A DNA stretch of 64,000 nt from Methylococcus sp. EFPC2 (lineage in GTDB: Bacteria; Pseudomonadota; Gammaproteobacteria; Methylococcales; Methylococcaceae), in assembly GCF_016925495.1 (NCBI RefSeq), contig NZ_CP070491.1, forward strand, positions 1,116,001 to 1,180,000. The letters are read 5' to 3'. How positions within the stretch are numbered: position 1 is the first letter of the stretch; each line of letters opens with the position of its first letter. The notes under the pieces were generated by a model. The model did not search any database, was not told the DNA's origin, and saw only the letters and a list, made by a program, of their open reading frames with translations. Positions 35,719-44,886 of the stretch are shown here, in pieces. The translations under genes were made by a program, and so were the position numbers.

Positions 35719-36956
35719 TGGGTCTGCTCGACGATTATGCACAGACGGCCGGCGAAGACGTGGTCGACCACTTGTACCAGTTGGCGAGGCCGCTGCGCGG
35801 CAAGCGGATCGCACATGTGAATTCGACGCGAGTGGGCGGCGGGGTCGCAGAGATACTGACCAAGCTGGTGCCACTAACCCAGGCGTTGGACATCGACGCC
35901 AGTTGGGAAGTCATTACCGGCGAAAGCGAATTCTTCGAATGCACCAAGGGCATGCACAACGCATTGCAAGGGAATCGCGCAAGAATAGGCGAAGGCCTGC
36001 TCAAGGTTTACGAAGAAACGAACGCCGCCAATGCCGATCGCCTGCGCCCGGTTTTGCAGGATGCAGACTTCGTGATCGTGCACGACCCTCAACCGGCGGC
36101 GCTGATCGGGCATTGCCCCGATCGCAAGGGGAAATGGATCTGGCGCTGCCACATCGATGCCAGCCATCCCTACCGTCCGGTATGGAAGTATTTGCGCGAT
36201 CACGTCGCGCAGTACGACGCCAGTATCTTTTCCCTCGCGGCCTTTGCCCAGACCCTGCCGCACCCCCAGTACATCATTCCTCCGAGCATCGATCCACTGG
36301 CGGAAAAGAACGTTGAGCTGTCTCGGTCGGAGATCGAGCCGGTCTTTCAGGACTTTGGGCTGGACCCCGAGCGGCCGCTGCTGGTGCAGGTGTCGCGGTT
36401 TGACCGGTTCAAGGATCCGGTCGGGGTAATCCGCGCCTACGAGTTGACCAAGCGATTCCTGCCCGGAATCCAGCTGGTACTGGCGGGCGGTAGTGCGACC
36501 GACGATCCGGAAGGGGAAGCGGTTTTGCAGGAGGTTCGTGCCGCCGCGGCGGAAGACTCCGACATCCATGTGCTGTTATTGGCGCCCGACGCCCATCGGA
36601 CCATCAACGCATTGCAGCGGGCCGCGAGCCTCGTCATACAAAAATCCGTCAAGGAAGGCTTCGGCCTCACGGTGACGGAAGCCTTATGGAAAGGCAAGCC
36701 GGTTATCGGCGGGAACGTGGGGGGCATACGTCTGCAGGTCGTCAATTATCACACCGGCTTCCTGGTCAACACGCCGGAAGGCGCGGCCCTGCGCATCCGC
36801 TATCTCCTGGCCCAGCCGGAAAAGCTGGCGAAAATGGGGGAGAAGGCCAGGGAGTTCGTGCGCGAAAACTTTCTCATCACGCGACAACTGCGCGAGCACC
36901 TGACGATGATGCTGATACTCCTCAACGGGGGGCGGGATAGGATCGAACTATTTTGA
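35718..36956 (+). CDS. treT: TreT-like trehalose-forming glycosyltransferase (GT4)
   Basis: A 412-residue GT-B fold enzyme. The N-terminal domain contains HVNSTRVGGGVAEILTKLVPL, WEVITGESEFFECTKGMHN and FVIVHDPQPAALI. These strongly recall TreT, which joins glucose from a nucleotide sugar to glucose to give trehalose. The C-terminal donor domain has QVSRFDRFKDPVGVIRAYEL and the EX7E motif EGFGLTVTEALWKGKPVI. Translationally coupled to the DUF5752 gene and 28 bases before treZ. This gives the cell a second possible trehalose route beside TreYZ. The substrate is inferred; a sucrose- or glucosylglycerate-type role cannot be excluded. Confidence 0.78.
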   Translation: MGLLDDYAQTAGEDVVDHLYQLARPLRGKRIAHVNSTRVGGGVAEILTKLVPLTQALDIDASWEVITGESEFFECTKGMHNALQGNRARIGEGLLKVYEETNAANADRLRPVLQDADFVIVHDPQPAALIGHCPDRKGKWIWRCHIDASHPYRPVWKYLRDHVAQYDASIFSLAAFAQTLPHPQYIIPPSIDPLAEKNVELSRSEIEPVFQDFGLDPERPLLVQVSRFDRFKDPVGVIRAYELTKRFLPGIQLVLAGGSATDDPEGEAVLQEVRAAAAEDSDIHVLLLAPDAHRTINALQRAASLVIQKSVKEGFGLTVTEALWKGKPVIGGNVGGIRLQVVNYHTGFLVNTPEGAALRIRYLLAQPEKLAKMGEKAREFVRENFLITRQLREHLTMMLILLNGGRDRIELF

Positions 36957-36984
36957 GCAGCGTCTTTGCGCCAGGAGAAGGAAG

Positions 36985-38835
36985 ATGGTGCGTCGATATC
37001 ACCCCATGCCCTTCGGGGCCGAAGTGCTTCCCGACGGGCGCGTGCGCTTCCGGCTCTGGGCGCCCGAAGCGCAACGGGTGGATCTGTGCCTGGTGGACCG
37101 AAATCCCGAAGCGATCATATCCATGGCGTCGGAAGCGGAAGGCTGGCGCCAGGTGACCACCGACCAGGCGACCCGCGACACAGCTTACCTGTTCCGCATC
37201 GACGGCGGGCACCGGGTGCCCGACCCGGCCTCGCGCTTTCAGCTGGAGGACGTGCACGGTTCCAGCCGGGTCGTCGATCCGGCCGCGTTTGCATGGTCCG
37301 ACGACGGCTGGCGAGGACGGCCATGGGAGGAGACCGTATTTTACGAGCTGCACGTGGGGACCTTCACCTCGGAGGGGACGTTTCAGGCTACCAGTCGGCG
37401 GCTTGATCGTCTGCACCAGTTGGGCGTAACGGCGATCCAGCTGATGCCGGTCGCCGAATTTCCGGGCCGGCGTAACTGGGGCTACGACGGCGCCCTCAAG
37501 TTCGCGGTGGAAAGCGCCTACGGCGGCCCGGATGATCTGAAAGAGCTGGTGCAAACGGCCCATGAGCTGGGCCTGATGGTCTTCCTGGATGCCGTGTACA
37601 ACCACTTCGGACCGGAAGGCAATTACCTCCATCTCTATGTGCCGGCGTTCTTTAGCCGGGAGCCTAGGACGCCTTGGGGCGATGCCATCAATTTCGACGG
37701 CGAGGGCAGCCATTGGGTCAGAAGCTTCTTCGTCCACAACGCCCTCTACTGGCTCGAGGAATACCATCTGGACGGACTCCGTCTGGATGCCGTACACGCG
37801 ATCCACGACGATTCGCAGCCGGGCATCGTGGAGGAAATCGCCGATGCGGTGCGGCAGCGCATCGGCGGCAATCGAACCGTCCATCTGGTGCTGGAGAACG
37901 ACGATAACATCGCCGCTTATCTCGAACGCGATGAAAGCGGATGTGCGCGCCGCTACCAGGCGCAATGGAACGACGACATCCACCATGCCCTGCATGTGCT
38001 CCTGACGGGCGAAGCGGGCGGCTACTACCGGGATTATTCGGATCGTCCCATGGATCAATTGGGGCGCTGTCTCAGCGAGGGATTCGCGTATCAGGGCGAG
38101 CCCTCGCCTCACAGAAATGGCAACCGGCGCGGCGAGCCGAGCCGGCATCTCCCGCCGACGGCTTTCGTGAGCTTCCTGCAGAACCATGACCAGATCGGCA
38201 ATCGCGCATTCGGCGAGCGCATCACCCAGCTTGCATCCGCCGAATCGGTGCGGGCCGCGATGGCCATACTGCTCCTGGCGCCCTCGCCGCCGCTCCTGTT
38301 CATGGGACAGGAATGGGGCAGCCGCCAACCGTTCGCCTTTTTTTGCCACTTCGAGCCGGCATTGGCGGAACAGGTGACCGAAGGACGCCGGCGGGAATTC
38401 GCCGGGCTTCCTCAATTCCGCGACCCGGTCTCGCTGGATTCGATCCCCGACCCTTCCGCCGAGGAAACCTTCCGGGACTCCACGCTCGATTGGCAAACGG
38501 CGGAAACCACCGAAGGCCGGCAATGGTTGGCTTGGCACCGTGAGCTACTGAGCCTGCGCCGCCTGGAAATCGTCCCCCGTCTCGCCGGCATCCGGGGGAA
38601 TGCGGCGGACTTTCGCGCGTTCGGCGAGCGGAGCTTGCTCGTACGATGGCTGCTCGGCGACGACTCGCAACTGGTGCTGCTCGCCAATCTGGGGCCCGAT
38701 GCGACGCCCGCCATCGAATGGCCCGAGGGGCGGCTTTTGTTCGCTCTGCCGGAAGCGCTGGCCACCCCATCGCCCCTTCTTGGCCTACCGGGCTGGTCGG
38801 TGGCCTGGTTCATACGGGAAGTGCCGGATACATGA
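36985..38835 (+). CDS. treZ: malto-oligosyltrehalose trehalohydrolase
   Basis: A 616-residue GH13 enzyme that releases trehalose from the maltooligosyl-trehalose made by TreY. N-terminal domain HPMPFGAEVLPDGRVRFRLWAPEAQRVDL, then the barrel with WEETVFYELHVGTFTSEGTF, VFLDAVYNHFGPEGNYL, nucleophile in DGLRLDAVHAIHDDS, acid in HLVLENDDN, and FLQNHDQIGNRAFGER. An excellent AGGAGAAGGAAG site precedes the ATG. Its TGA overlaps the treY start (ATGA), a classic coupled pair. Confidence 0.95.
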   Translation: MVRRYHPMPFGAEVLPDGRVRFRLWAPEAQRVDLCLVDRNPEAIISMASEAEGWRQVTTDQATRDTAYLFRIDGGHRVPDPASRFQLEDVHGSSRVVDPAAFAWSDDGWRGRPWEETVFYELHVGTFTSEGTFQATSRRLDRLHQLGVTAIQLMPVAEFPGRRNWGYDGALKFAVESAYGGPDDLKELVQTAHELGLMVFLDAVYNHFGPEGNYLHLYVPAFFSREPRTPWGDAINFDGEGSHWVRSFFVHNALYWLEEYHLDGLRLDAVHAIHDDSQPGIVEEIADAVRQRIGGNRTVHLVLENDDNIAAYLERDESGCARRYQAQWNDDIHHALHVLLTGEAGGYYRDYSDRPMDQLGRCLSEGFAYQGEPSPHRNGNRRGEPSRHLPPTAFVSFLQNHDQIGNRAFGERITQLASAESVRAAMAILLLAPSPPLLFMGQEWGSRQPFAFFCHFEPALAEQVTEGRRREFAGLPQFRDPVSLDSIPDPSAEETFRDSTLDWQTAETTEGRQWLAWHRELLSLRRLEIVPRLAGIRGNAADFRAFGERSLLVRWLLGDDSQLVLLANLGPDATPAIEWPEGRLLFALPEALATPSPLLGLPGWSVAWFIREVPDT

Positions 38836-41726
38836 ACGAAAAAGTCACGCCGCGCGCGACCTACCGGCTGCAATTCAACCGGAACTTCACCTTCGTGGAG
38901 GCGACACGCCGGGTGCCTTACCTCGCCGCGCTGGGCATCAGTCATGTCTATGCGTCGCCATGCCTCAAGGCACGTGCCGGCAGCCTGCACGGTTATGACA
39001 TCGTCGACCATAATGCCTTCAACCCGGAAATCGGCAGTCGCGAGGAATTCGAGCATTTCGTCGATACGCTACACGACCACGGCATGGGCTTGATCCTGGA
39101 TATCGTGCCGAATCATTTGGGCATCGCCGGCGGGGAAAATACCTGGTGGCTGGACGTCCTGGAGCATGGCCAGTCCTCGGCCTACGCCGCCTATTTCGAC
39201 ATCGACTGGCATCCGGTGAAGGAGGCCTTGCGTAGCAAGGTGCTGCTGCCCGTGCTGGGCGCTCAATACGGTGAGGTTCTGGAAAGGGGCGAGCTCACGC
39301 TCGCCTTCGACAGCCGGCGCGGCGAATTCGCCATACGTTATTACGACCACCGTTTTCCGCTCGATCCGGAAACCTACCCGGTCATTCTTGCCCACGAAAT
39401 GGACAGTCTCGCCGCGCGCGCCGCGGAAGAAAGCCACGCGATGACGGAATGGCACGGCCTGGTCGCGGATTTCGAGCGGCTCCGCGCCGCCCGCGGCGTA
39501 CCGACCGAACGGTTGCGCGCCAGCGCCGCCTGCAAGCAGTGCCTGGCCGCGCTGTTCGAGCGGTCGCCGTCGGTGCGCGCGTTCATCGAGGAAAAAATTG
39601 CCGTCTACAACGGTGCTGCGGGGCATCAGGGATCCTTCGACCTGCTGCACGGCCTGCTCGAGCAGCAGTCGTTCCGGCTGGCCTACTGGCGCGTGGCGGC
39701 CGACGAGATCAACTACCGGCGGTTTTTCGACGTCAACGAACTGGTCTGCCTGCGCCAGGAAAATTCCGAGGTCTTCGATGCCACCCACAGACTGTTATTC
39801 GCGCTGATCGCCGACGGCAGCGTGGATGGCTTGCGCGTCGACCACCCGGACGGATTGCACGATCCCCGGGCCTACTTCCGGCGGCTGCAGGACGAGGCCT
39901 GCCGGGGCAGGGACTGTCTTCCCGGTACGGCGACGCCCCGGGAAGACAAGCCGCTCTATCTGGTGGCGGAGAAGATCCTCGCCGGCTACGAGCATCTGCC
40001 GGAGGACTGGGCCATCGACGGCGACACGGGTTATGCGTACGCCAACCTCGTCAACGGATTGTTCATCTACCCGGGGTCCGAACGCGAGTTGACCCGGCTG
40101 TACGCGCGCTTCACCGGCATCCGCAGCACGTTCGACGAGGTGTGGTACGACCGCAAACGGGAGATCATCCGCTCCCAGCTTTCCAGCGAACTGACCGTGC
40201 TGGCCAACCTGCTCGACGGCATCGCCCAGGCCGGTCGGGATACGCGCGACTACACGCTGAACGGCCTGCGCGAGGCGCTCACCGAGGTGGTGGCCTGCTT
40301 TCCGGTCTATCGCACCTATGTCACGCCCGAATCCGTCAGCGAGGACGATCGCCGCTTCGTCGACTGGGCGGTGGCGCAGGCGAAGCGGCGCAGCCCCGCG
40401 GCGGACACTTCGGTCTTCGATTTCATCCGCGACATTCTGCTGCTGAGCAAGCTCGAAAACCGGGAGGCCGACTATCGAGGCCGGGTGCTGCGCTTCGCCA
40501 TGCGCTTTCAGCAATACACGGCGCCGGTGAATGCCAAGGGCATGGAGGACACCGCTTTTTATGTGTACAACCGCCTGGTTGCGCTGAACGAGGTGGGCGG
40601 CGACCCGCGCCGTTTCGGGGTGAGTCCCGCCGCGTTCCACACGACCAATCAGCAGCGCTTGCGGCACTGGCCGCGGGCGATGCTCAACACCTCCACGCAC
40701 GACAGCAAGCGCGGTGAGGACGTGCGCGCCCGCCTCGACGTGATCAGCGAACTCGTCGACGAGTGGCCTCAGATGCTCACCCGTTGGAGCCGGTTGAACC
40801 GGCGCAAGAAACGGCCGGTGGACGATGCGCCGGCGCCGTCCCGCAACGACGAATACCTGCTCTACCAAACCCTACTCGGCACCTGGCCCGTCGAACCCCT
40901 GGACGCATCGGGGCTGGAGCAATTCCGCGCGCGGATCGAGGCTTACATGCTGAAGGCGCTCAGGGAGGCGAAGATCCATACCTCCTGGATCAACCCGAAC
41001 GAGGCTTACGAAGCGGCCGTCACGGCATTCGTGCGTGGACTGCTGGATGCCTCCGCGGGTAAGGCATTCCTGGCGGATTTTCTGCCCTTCCAGCAGCGCG
41101 TGGCGCGCTTCGGTTTGTACAACAGTCTCTCCGCGACGCTCCTGAAACTGACGTCGCCCGGCGTGCCGGATATCTATCAAGGGACGGAATTGTGGAGTTT
41201 TACTTTGGTCGATCCCGACAACCGGGGCCCGGTGGATTTCAATCTGCGTGAGCGGACCTTGCGCAGCCTGAGGGATACGGACGTCGCGCCCGATCACTTG
41301 CGCAGCCTGATCGAGCGTCTCGAAGAGGGTCGAGCAAAGCTCCATCTGATCCGCAAAACGCTCGCGCTGAGGCGGGATTACCCGGATGTCTTCGCCTGGG
41401 GCGATTACCTGCCCCTAGAGTCCGTTGGCGAAAAGGCCGAGCATTTGTGCTCTTTCGCGCGCCGCCGGGAGCAAATCACGATCCTGGTCATCGCCGCCCG
41501 CTGGTTCGCCCGCCTGTTGCTTGGGCGGGATGGTCTTCCCCTCGGAACGGCGGTGTGGGGCGACACTTTTATCCCCCTGCCCGATGGCGCCGGGGGCACG
41601 GTCTTCAAAGAGGTGCTAAGTGACCGGCATGTGACGACGATGGCGCAGGATGGCAGGCGTCTGTTACGCATCGGCGAGGTATTGAGCCATTTTCCGGTTG
41701 CGCTCCTCATTTCGGCTGATCGCTAG
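38832..41726 (+). CDS. treY: maltooligosyl trehalose synthase
   Basis: A 964-residue GH13 intramolecular transglycosylase that turns the reducing end of maltodextrins into a trehalose unit. Start MNEKVTPRATYRLQFNRNFTF, then ALGISHVYASPCLKARAGSLHGYDIVDH, GLILDIVPNHLG, DGLRVDHPDGLHDP with the nucleophile, LVAEKILAGYE with the acid, and NTSTHDSKRGEDVRARLDV. The C-terminal SPGVPDIYQGTELW is also typical. The ATG at 38832 overlaps the treZ stop; the longer upstream frame is a treZ shadow. With treZ it makes trehalose from glycogen chains under stress. Confidence 0.95.
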   Translation: MNEKVTPRATYRLQFNRNFTFVEATRRVPYLAALGISHVYASPCLKARAGSLHGYDIVDHNAFNPEIGSREEFEHFVDTLHDHGMGLILDIVPNHLGIAGGENTWWLDVLEHGQSSAYAAYFDIDWHPVKEALRSKVLLPVLGAQYGEVLERGELTLAFDSRRGEFAIRYYDHRFPLDPETYPVILAHEMDSLAARAAEESHAMTEWHGLVADFERLRAARGVPTERLRASAACKQCLAALFERSPSVRAFIEEKIAVYNGAAGHQGSFDLLHGLLEQQSFRLAYWRVAADEINYRRFFDVNELVCLRQENSEVFDATHRLLFALIADGSVDGLRVDHPDGLHDPRAYFRRLQDEACRGRDCLPGTATPREDKPLYLVAEKILAGYEHLPEDWAIDGDTGYAYANLVNGLFIYPGSERELTRLYARFTGIRSTFDEVWYDRKREIIRSQLSSELTVLANLLDGIAQAGRDTRDYTLNGLREALTEVVACFPVYRTYVTPESVSEDDRRFVDWAVAQAKRRSPAADTSVFDFIRDILLLSKLENREADYRGRVLRFAMRFQQYTAPVNAKGMEDTAFYVYNRLVALNEVGGDPRRFGVSPAAFHTTNQQRLRHWPRAMLNTSTHDSKRGEDVRARLDVISELVDEWPQMLTRWSRLNRRKKRPVDDAPAPSRNDEYLLYQTLLGTWPVEPLDASGLEQFRARIEAYMLKALREAKIHTSWINPNEAYEAAVTAFVRGLLDASAGKAFLADFLPFQQRVARFGLYNSLSATLLKLTSPGVPDIYQGTELWSFTLVDPDNRGPVDFNLRERTLRSLRDTDVAPDHLRSLIERLEEGRAKLHLIRKTLALRRDYPDVFAWGDYLPLESVGEKAEHLCSFARRREQITILVIAARWFARLLLGRDGLPLGTAVWGDTFIPLPDGAGGTVFKEVLSDRHVTTMAQDGRRLLRIGEVLSHFPVALLISADR

Positions 41727-41943
41727 CGATTGCCTCCCATCAGACCGATCAGACTCACCCGCGGCCTGTTCATCGGACTCGAGCTTGATTCGCATATGGC
41801 AAGCGCCAGGGATATATGCCCGATATTCATGTCTAAAACCACAGAGTAAGGACAGCCGTGCGATCGTGGCGAATCTTGTTCCGCAGCTGCTTATCAGCGC
41901 GGAACGCGTCGTCGAGTTCAACCAGAACCGAGGAGGCTGTGTG

Positions 41944-42534
41944 ATGAGTTTTCCGCTCGAGCTAGGTCGCCGCGACGCATTGTTGCTGATCGACTTGCAG
42001 AACGACTTTCTTCCGGGCGGCGCCTTGCCGGTATCCGAGTCGGTGCCGGTCGTGGAAGCGGCGAACGCTTGGCTCGACCGCTTCCGTTCCCATCGGCTCC
42101 CGGTCTTCGCGAGCCGCGACTGGCATCCGTCCGATCACTGTTCGTTCCGCTCCCACGGTGGCCCCTGGCCTGTTCATTGCGTGGCGGGTACACCGGGCGC
42201 TAGGTTCCCGCCCGGCCTGCGCTGGCCGGATGGTGCGATCTTTCTCGACAAGGCGTATGCGCGGGACAGGGAGGCGTATTCGGTTTTCGACGGCACCGAC
42301 CTGGATTGCCGTCTCAAAAATGCCGGCGTCGACCGGCTGTTCATAGGAGGCATCGCCACGGATTACTGTGTGTTGCACACGGTCATCCAGGCCCTCGCCT
42401 TGGGCTATGGCGTTTTTGTGCTCACCGATGCCATCGCCGCGCTGAATGTACATCCCGGCGACGGTGCCGCGGCGCTGGAACGGATGTGTGAGGCGGGTGC
42501 GCTCCCTATCGCCATCGCCGACGTGGGAGCTTGA
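41944..42534 (+). CDS. pncA: nicotinamidase
   Basis: A 196-residue isochorismatase-fold hydrolase that deamidates nicotinamide to nicotinate. The catalytic Asp lies in LLIDLQNDFLPGGALPV, Lys in IFLDKAYAR, and Cys in GGIATDYCVLHTVI. Metal ligands are in SRDWHPSDHCSFRSHGG, and WPVHCVAGTPGA is present. AGGAGG seven bases upstream selects the ATG at 41944; the frame is open farther left but without similarity. Two bases separate its stop from the pncB start, so the two form a salvage unit. Confidence 0.95.
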   Translation: MSFPLELGRRDALLLIDLQNDFLPGGALPVSESVPVVEAANAWLDRFRSHRLPVFASRDWHPSDHCSFRSHGGPWPVHCVAGTPGARFPPGLRWPDGAIFLDKAYARDREAYSVFDGTDLDCRLKNAGVDRLFIGGIATDYCVLHTVIQALALGYGVFVLTDAIAALNVHPGDGAAALERMCEAGALPIAIADVGA

Positions 42535-42536
42535 GC

Positions 42537-43883
42537 ATGCTGCCGGCCGCCAGCGCGCTCCTCACCGACGTTTACCAGCTCACCATGCTGCAGGCTTACT
42601 ACGACCACGGCCAGAACGAACGGGCCGCTTTCGAGTTTTTCGTGCGGAAACTTCCGATCAAGCGCAACTTTCTGGTCGCGGCGGGGCTGGAACAAGTACT
42701 CGAATACCTGGAAACCTTGCGTTTCACCGCGGAAGAACTGGATTGGCTGGCCGGCTGCGGCTTGTTCCGCGGGGATTTCGTGGAAACGCTGGCGAACTTC
42801 GCATTTACCGGCGACGTCTATGCCATGCCGGAGGGAACGGTTTGTTTTCCGGACGAACCCCTGCTGCGCGTGGAGGCGCCGATCCGCGAGGCGCAATTGG
42901 TCGAAACCCGGCTGATCAACTTATTGCAGTATCAAACCATGGTCGCGTCCAAGGCGGCGCGCATGGCCCTGGCCGCGCCGGGCAAACTGCTGGTCGACTT
43001 CGGCCTGCGCCGTTCGCATGGCGCCGAGGCGGGACTGCTGGCGGCGCGCGCGGGTTTCCTCACGGGCCTATCGGGGACTGCTACGGTGCTGGCGGGCAAG
43101 CTGTGGGGCATTCCGCTCTACGGCACCATGGCCCATTCCTATGTACAGGCGCACGACACGGAACTGGAGGCGTTCGAACATTTTGCCCTGTCCTTCCCCG
43201 ACGCCTGCACCTGGCTGATCGACACCTACGACACGGAGCATGCAGCGGCCAAGCTGGTACCGCTGGCGCAGGCCTTGCGCGAACGCGGGATCCGGGTCAG
43301 CGGCGTACGCATCGACAGTGGTGATCTGGGACAGCACGCTAGGCAGGTGCGCCACATCCTGGACGCCGGAGGATTGGGGGATATGCAGATATTCGCCAGC
43401 GGCGATCTGGACGAATTCAGACTCGCCGATCTGGTGGCTCGGGCTCCAATCGATGGATACGGCATAGGCACGCGGATGAATACCTCCGCGGACGCGCCCT
43501 ATCTGGACTGCGCCTACAAACTGCAGGACTATGCCGGCAAACCCAAGCGCAAGCGCTCGGAGGGGAAGATCAACTGGCCGGGCCGCAAGCAGGTGTACCG
43601 GCAATGGGACGATGACGGGACGATGCTCGGCGACGTGCTGACCACCGCCGGCGATGTTCAGCCAGGCGCGCCCTTGTTGCAGCCGATGATGAAAAGCGGT
43701 CGACGCCTGTCGCCGGCGCTTGCACTGAGCGAGATACGCGAGTCCGCCGCGGCGCAGATCGCGGCGCTGCCCGAGCCTCTGAGGACATTGGAAGCCGCGC
43801 CCCCTTACCCGCTTCACGTCGCCGCACTGCTGCAGGCGCTCGCGAACGAGGTGGATGTCTATACGTTCGCGCGAAACCGTTAA
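42537..43883 (+). CDS. pncB: nicotinate phosphoribosyltransferase
   Basis: A 448-residue enzyme that joins nicotinate to phosphoribosyl pyrophosphate for NAD synthesis. LLTDVYQLTMLQAYYDHGQNE start, FEFFVRKLPIKRNFLVAAGL, LVDFGLRRSHGAEAGLLAAR, the catalytic histidine region YGTMAHSYVQAH, VSGVRIDSGDLGQHAR and FASGDLDEF. The ATG at 42537 has GGGAG seven bases upstream; a TTG two codons earlier is possible. Coupled to pncA, so nicotinamide is recycled in two steps by one transcript. Confidence 0.95.
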   Translation: MLPAASALLTDVYQLTMLQAYYDHGQNERAAFEFFVRKLPIKRNFLVAAGLEQVLEYLETLRFTAEELDWLAGCGLFRGDFVETLANFAFTGDVYAMPEGTVCFPDEPLLRVEAPIREAQLVETRLINLLQYQTMVASKAARMALAAPGKLLVDFGLRRSHGAEAGLLAARAGFLTGLSGTATVLAGKLWGIPLYGTMAHSYVQAHDTELEAFEHFALSFPDACTWLIDTYDTEHAAAKLVPLAQALRERGIRVSGVRIDSGDLGQHARQVRHILDAGGLGDMQIFASGDLDEFRLADLVARAPIDGYGIGTRMNTSADAPYLDCAYKLQDYAGKPKRKRSEGKINWPGRKQVYRQWDDDGTMLGDVLTTAGDVQPGAPLLQPMMKSGRRLSPALALSEIRESAAAQIAALPEPLRTLEAAPPYPLHVAALLQALANEVDVYTFARNR

Positions 43884-43973
43884 AACGGCTGCCGCCCGGC
43901 CGTCATGGAAACGGCGATCGGCGAAGTCTAGGGTACCTATATCGATCCGGTTATTTTCTCGGAGTGGACGCTG

Positions 43974-44249
43974 ATGGACAGTTACCGCAGATTCAAAACG
44001 GTCCTGGCTTGCATCAGGCTGGCTAACAAAATCGCCCGGCAGCGGGGCGGGGTCGATGTCTTGATGACCAGATTGTCGGCGCTGGATGAGGAACTGTCGG
44101 GCGCTTCCCTGACACGGCCCTGTCCCGCCTGCGGTTCCACAGAGTGGGAGCCCACCGAAACCCAAGCATCGGCCGATGGGATAAGGTTTGCCCGGCTTCG
44201 CTGCAAAGCCTGCGGACAGGAGTTCGGTCAGCCCCAATCCGGCAGTTGA
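43974..44249 (+). CDS. small zinc-ribbon protein, unknown function
   Basis: A 91-residue protein. The N-terminal ~50 residues are helical and basic (MDSYRRFKTVLACIRLANKIAR). The C-terminal part has CPACG and CKACG separated by about 25 residues, a four-cysteine zinc ribbon. A GGAGTGG lies upstream of the ATG. It does not match a named family that I recall; it may bind nucleic acid or protein. It stands 90 bases after pncB and is followed by a long empty stretch. Confidence 0.6.
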   Translation: MDSYRRFKTVLACIRLANKIARQRGGVDVLMTRLSALDEELSGASLTRPCPACGSTEWEPTETQASADGIRFARLRCKACGQEFGQPQSGS

Positions 44250-44886
44250 CCACCGGCTTAATTCTTTTATTCCAGACGCAAAAATCGCGGGGATTCCCGG
44301 CGAAAAATCGGCGCGGAAGGCCGGATCGATCCGGGATCTACTAACTCCGGGTCCGATATCCCGGCGTGCGCTCATTCCTGCCAATGGAGAGCTGCCAACC
44401 GCTGATATCTCACGCAATACCAAAGCGGCTGCGCCCCTTCGACCAACGGAGCCTGTCAGCAGCTCGATCCCCCGTAAACTGGCGCAAGTATGGCCGTAGA
44501 CCTCCCCTACCGTCGATCGGAAGGTTCTCTTTTTGATTGATAGGACTCCAGAAACTGCCGGCATCGCAGACACGACCGTTAATCAGAGTCTTCATATAGA
44601 ATGCGGGCTGCCGTCTTGGACCTTGCGGCCGGGGTGCCCTATGTCTTAACTTAGGATGCCACGCTCGACGTGTGCGGCGGGCGATGACTTCATGTGCGGA
44701 GAGGCTAGCCCGTGCCGATACTGAACATTCATGCTTTCCTACAGAGGCTCACTCGGCAAGCCCGCGGATAAGTCCCCGTGCTTTTGATGACTGGGTTATC
44801 AGGCGCGGCGGCCGATATCCGTTCGTTGCGAGACACTACAGGGGAAGTGCCGTTCGTCCCTAGCCGAGCTCAGGCACCGTTTCCCC
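44250..44886. other. long intergenic stretch without recognisable gene
   Basis: About 640 bases with no convincing coding frame, RNA or mobile element on either strand. The last part presumably carries the promoter of the efflux operon, but no clear -35/-10 pair was found. Confidence 0.5.
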
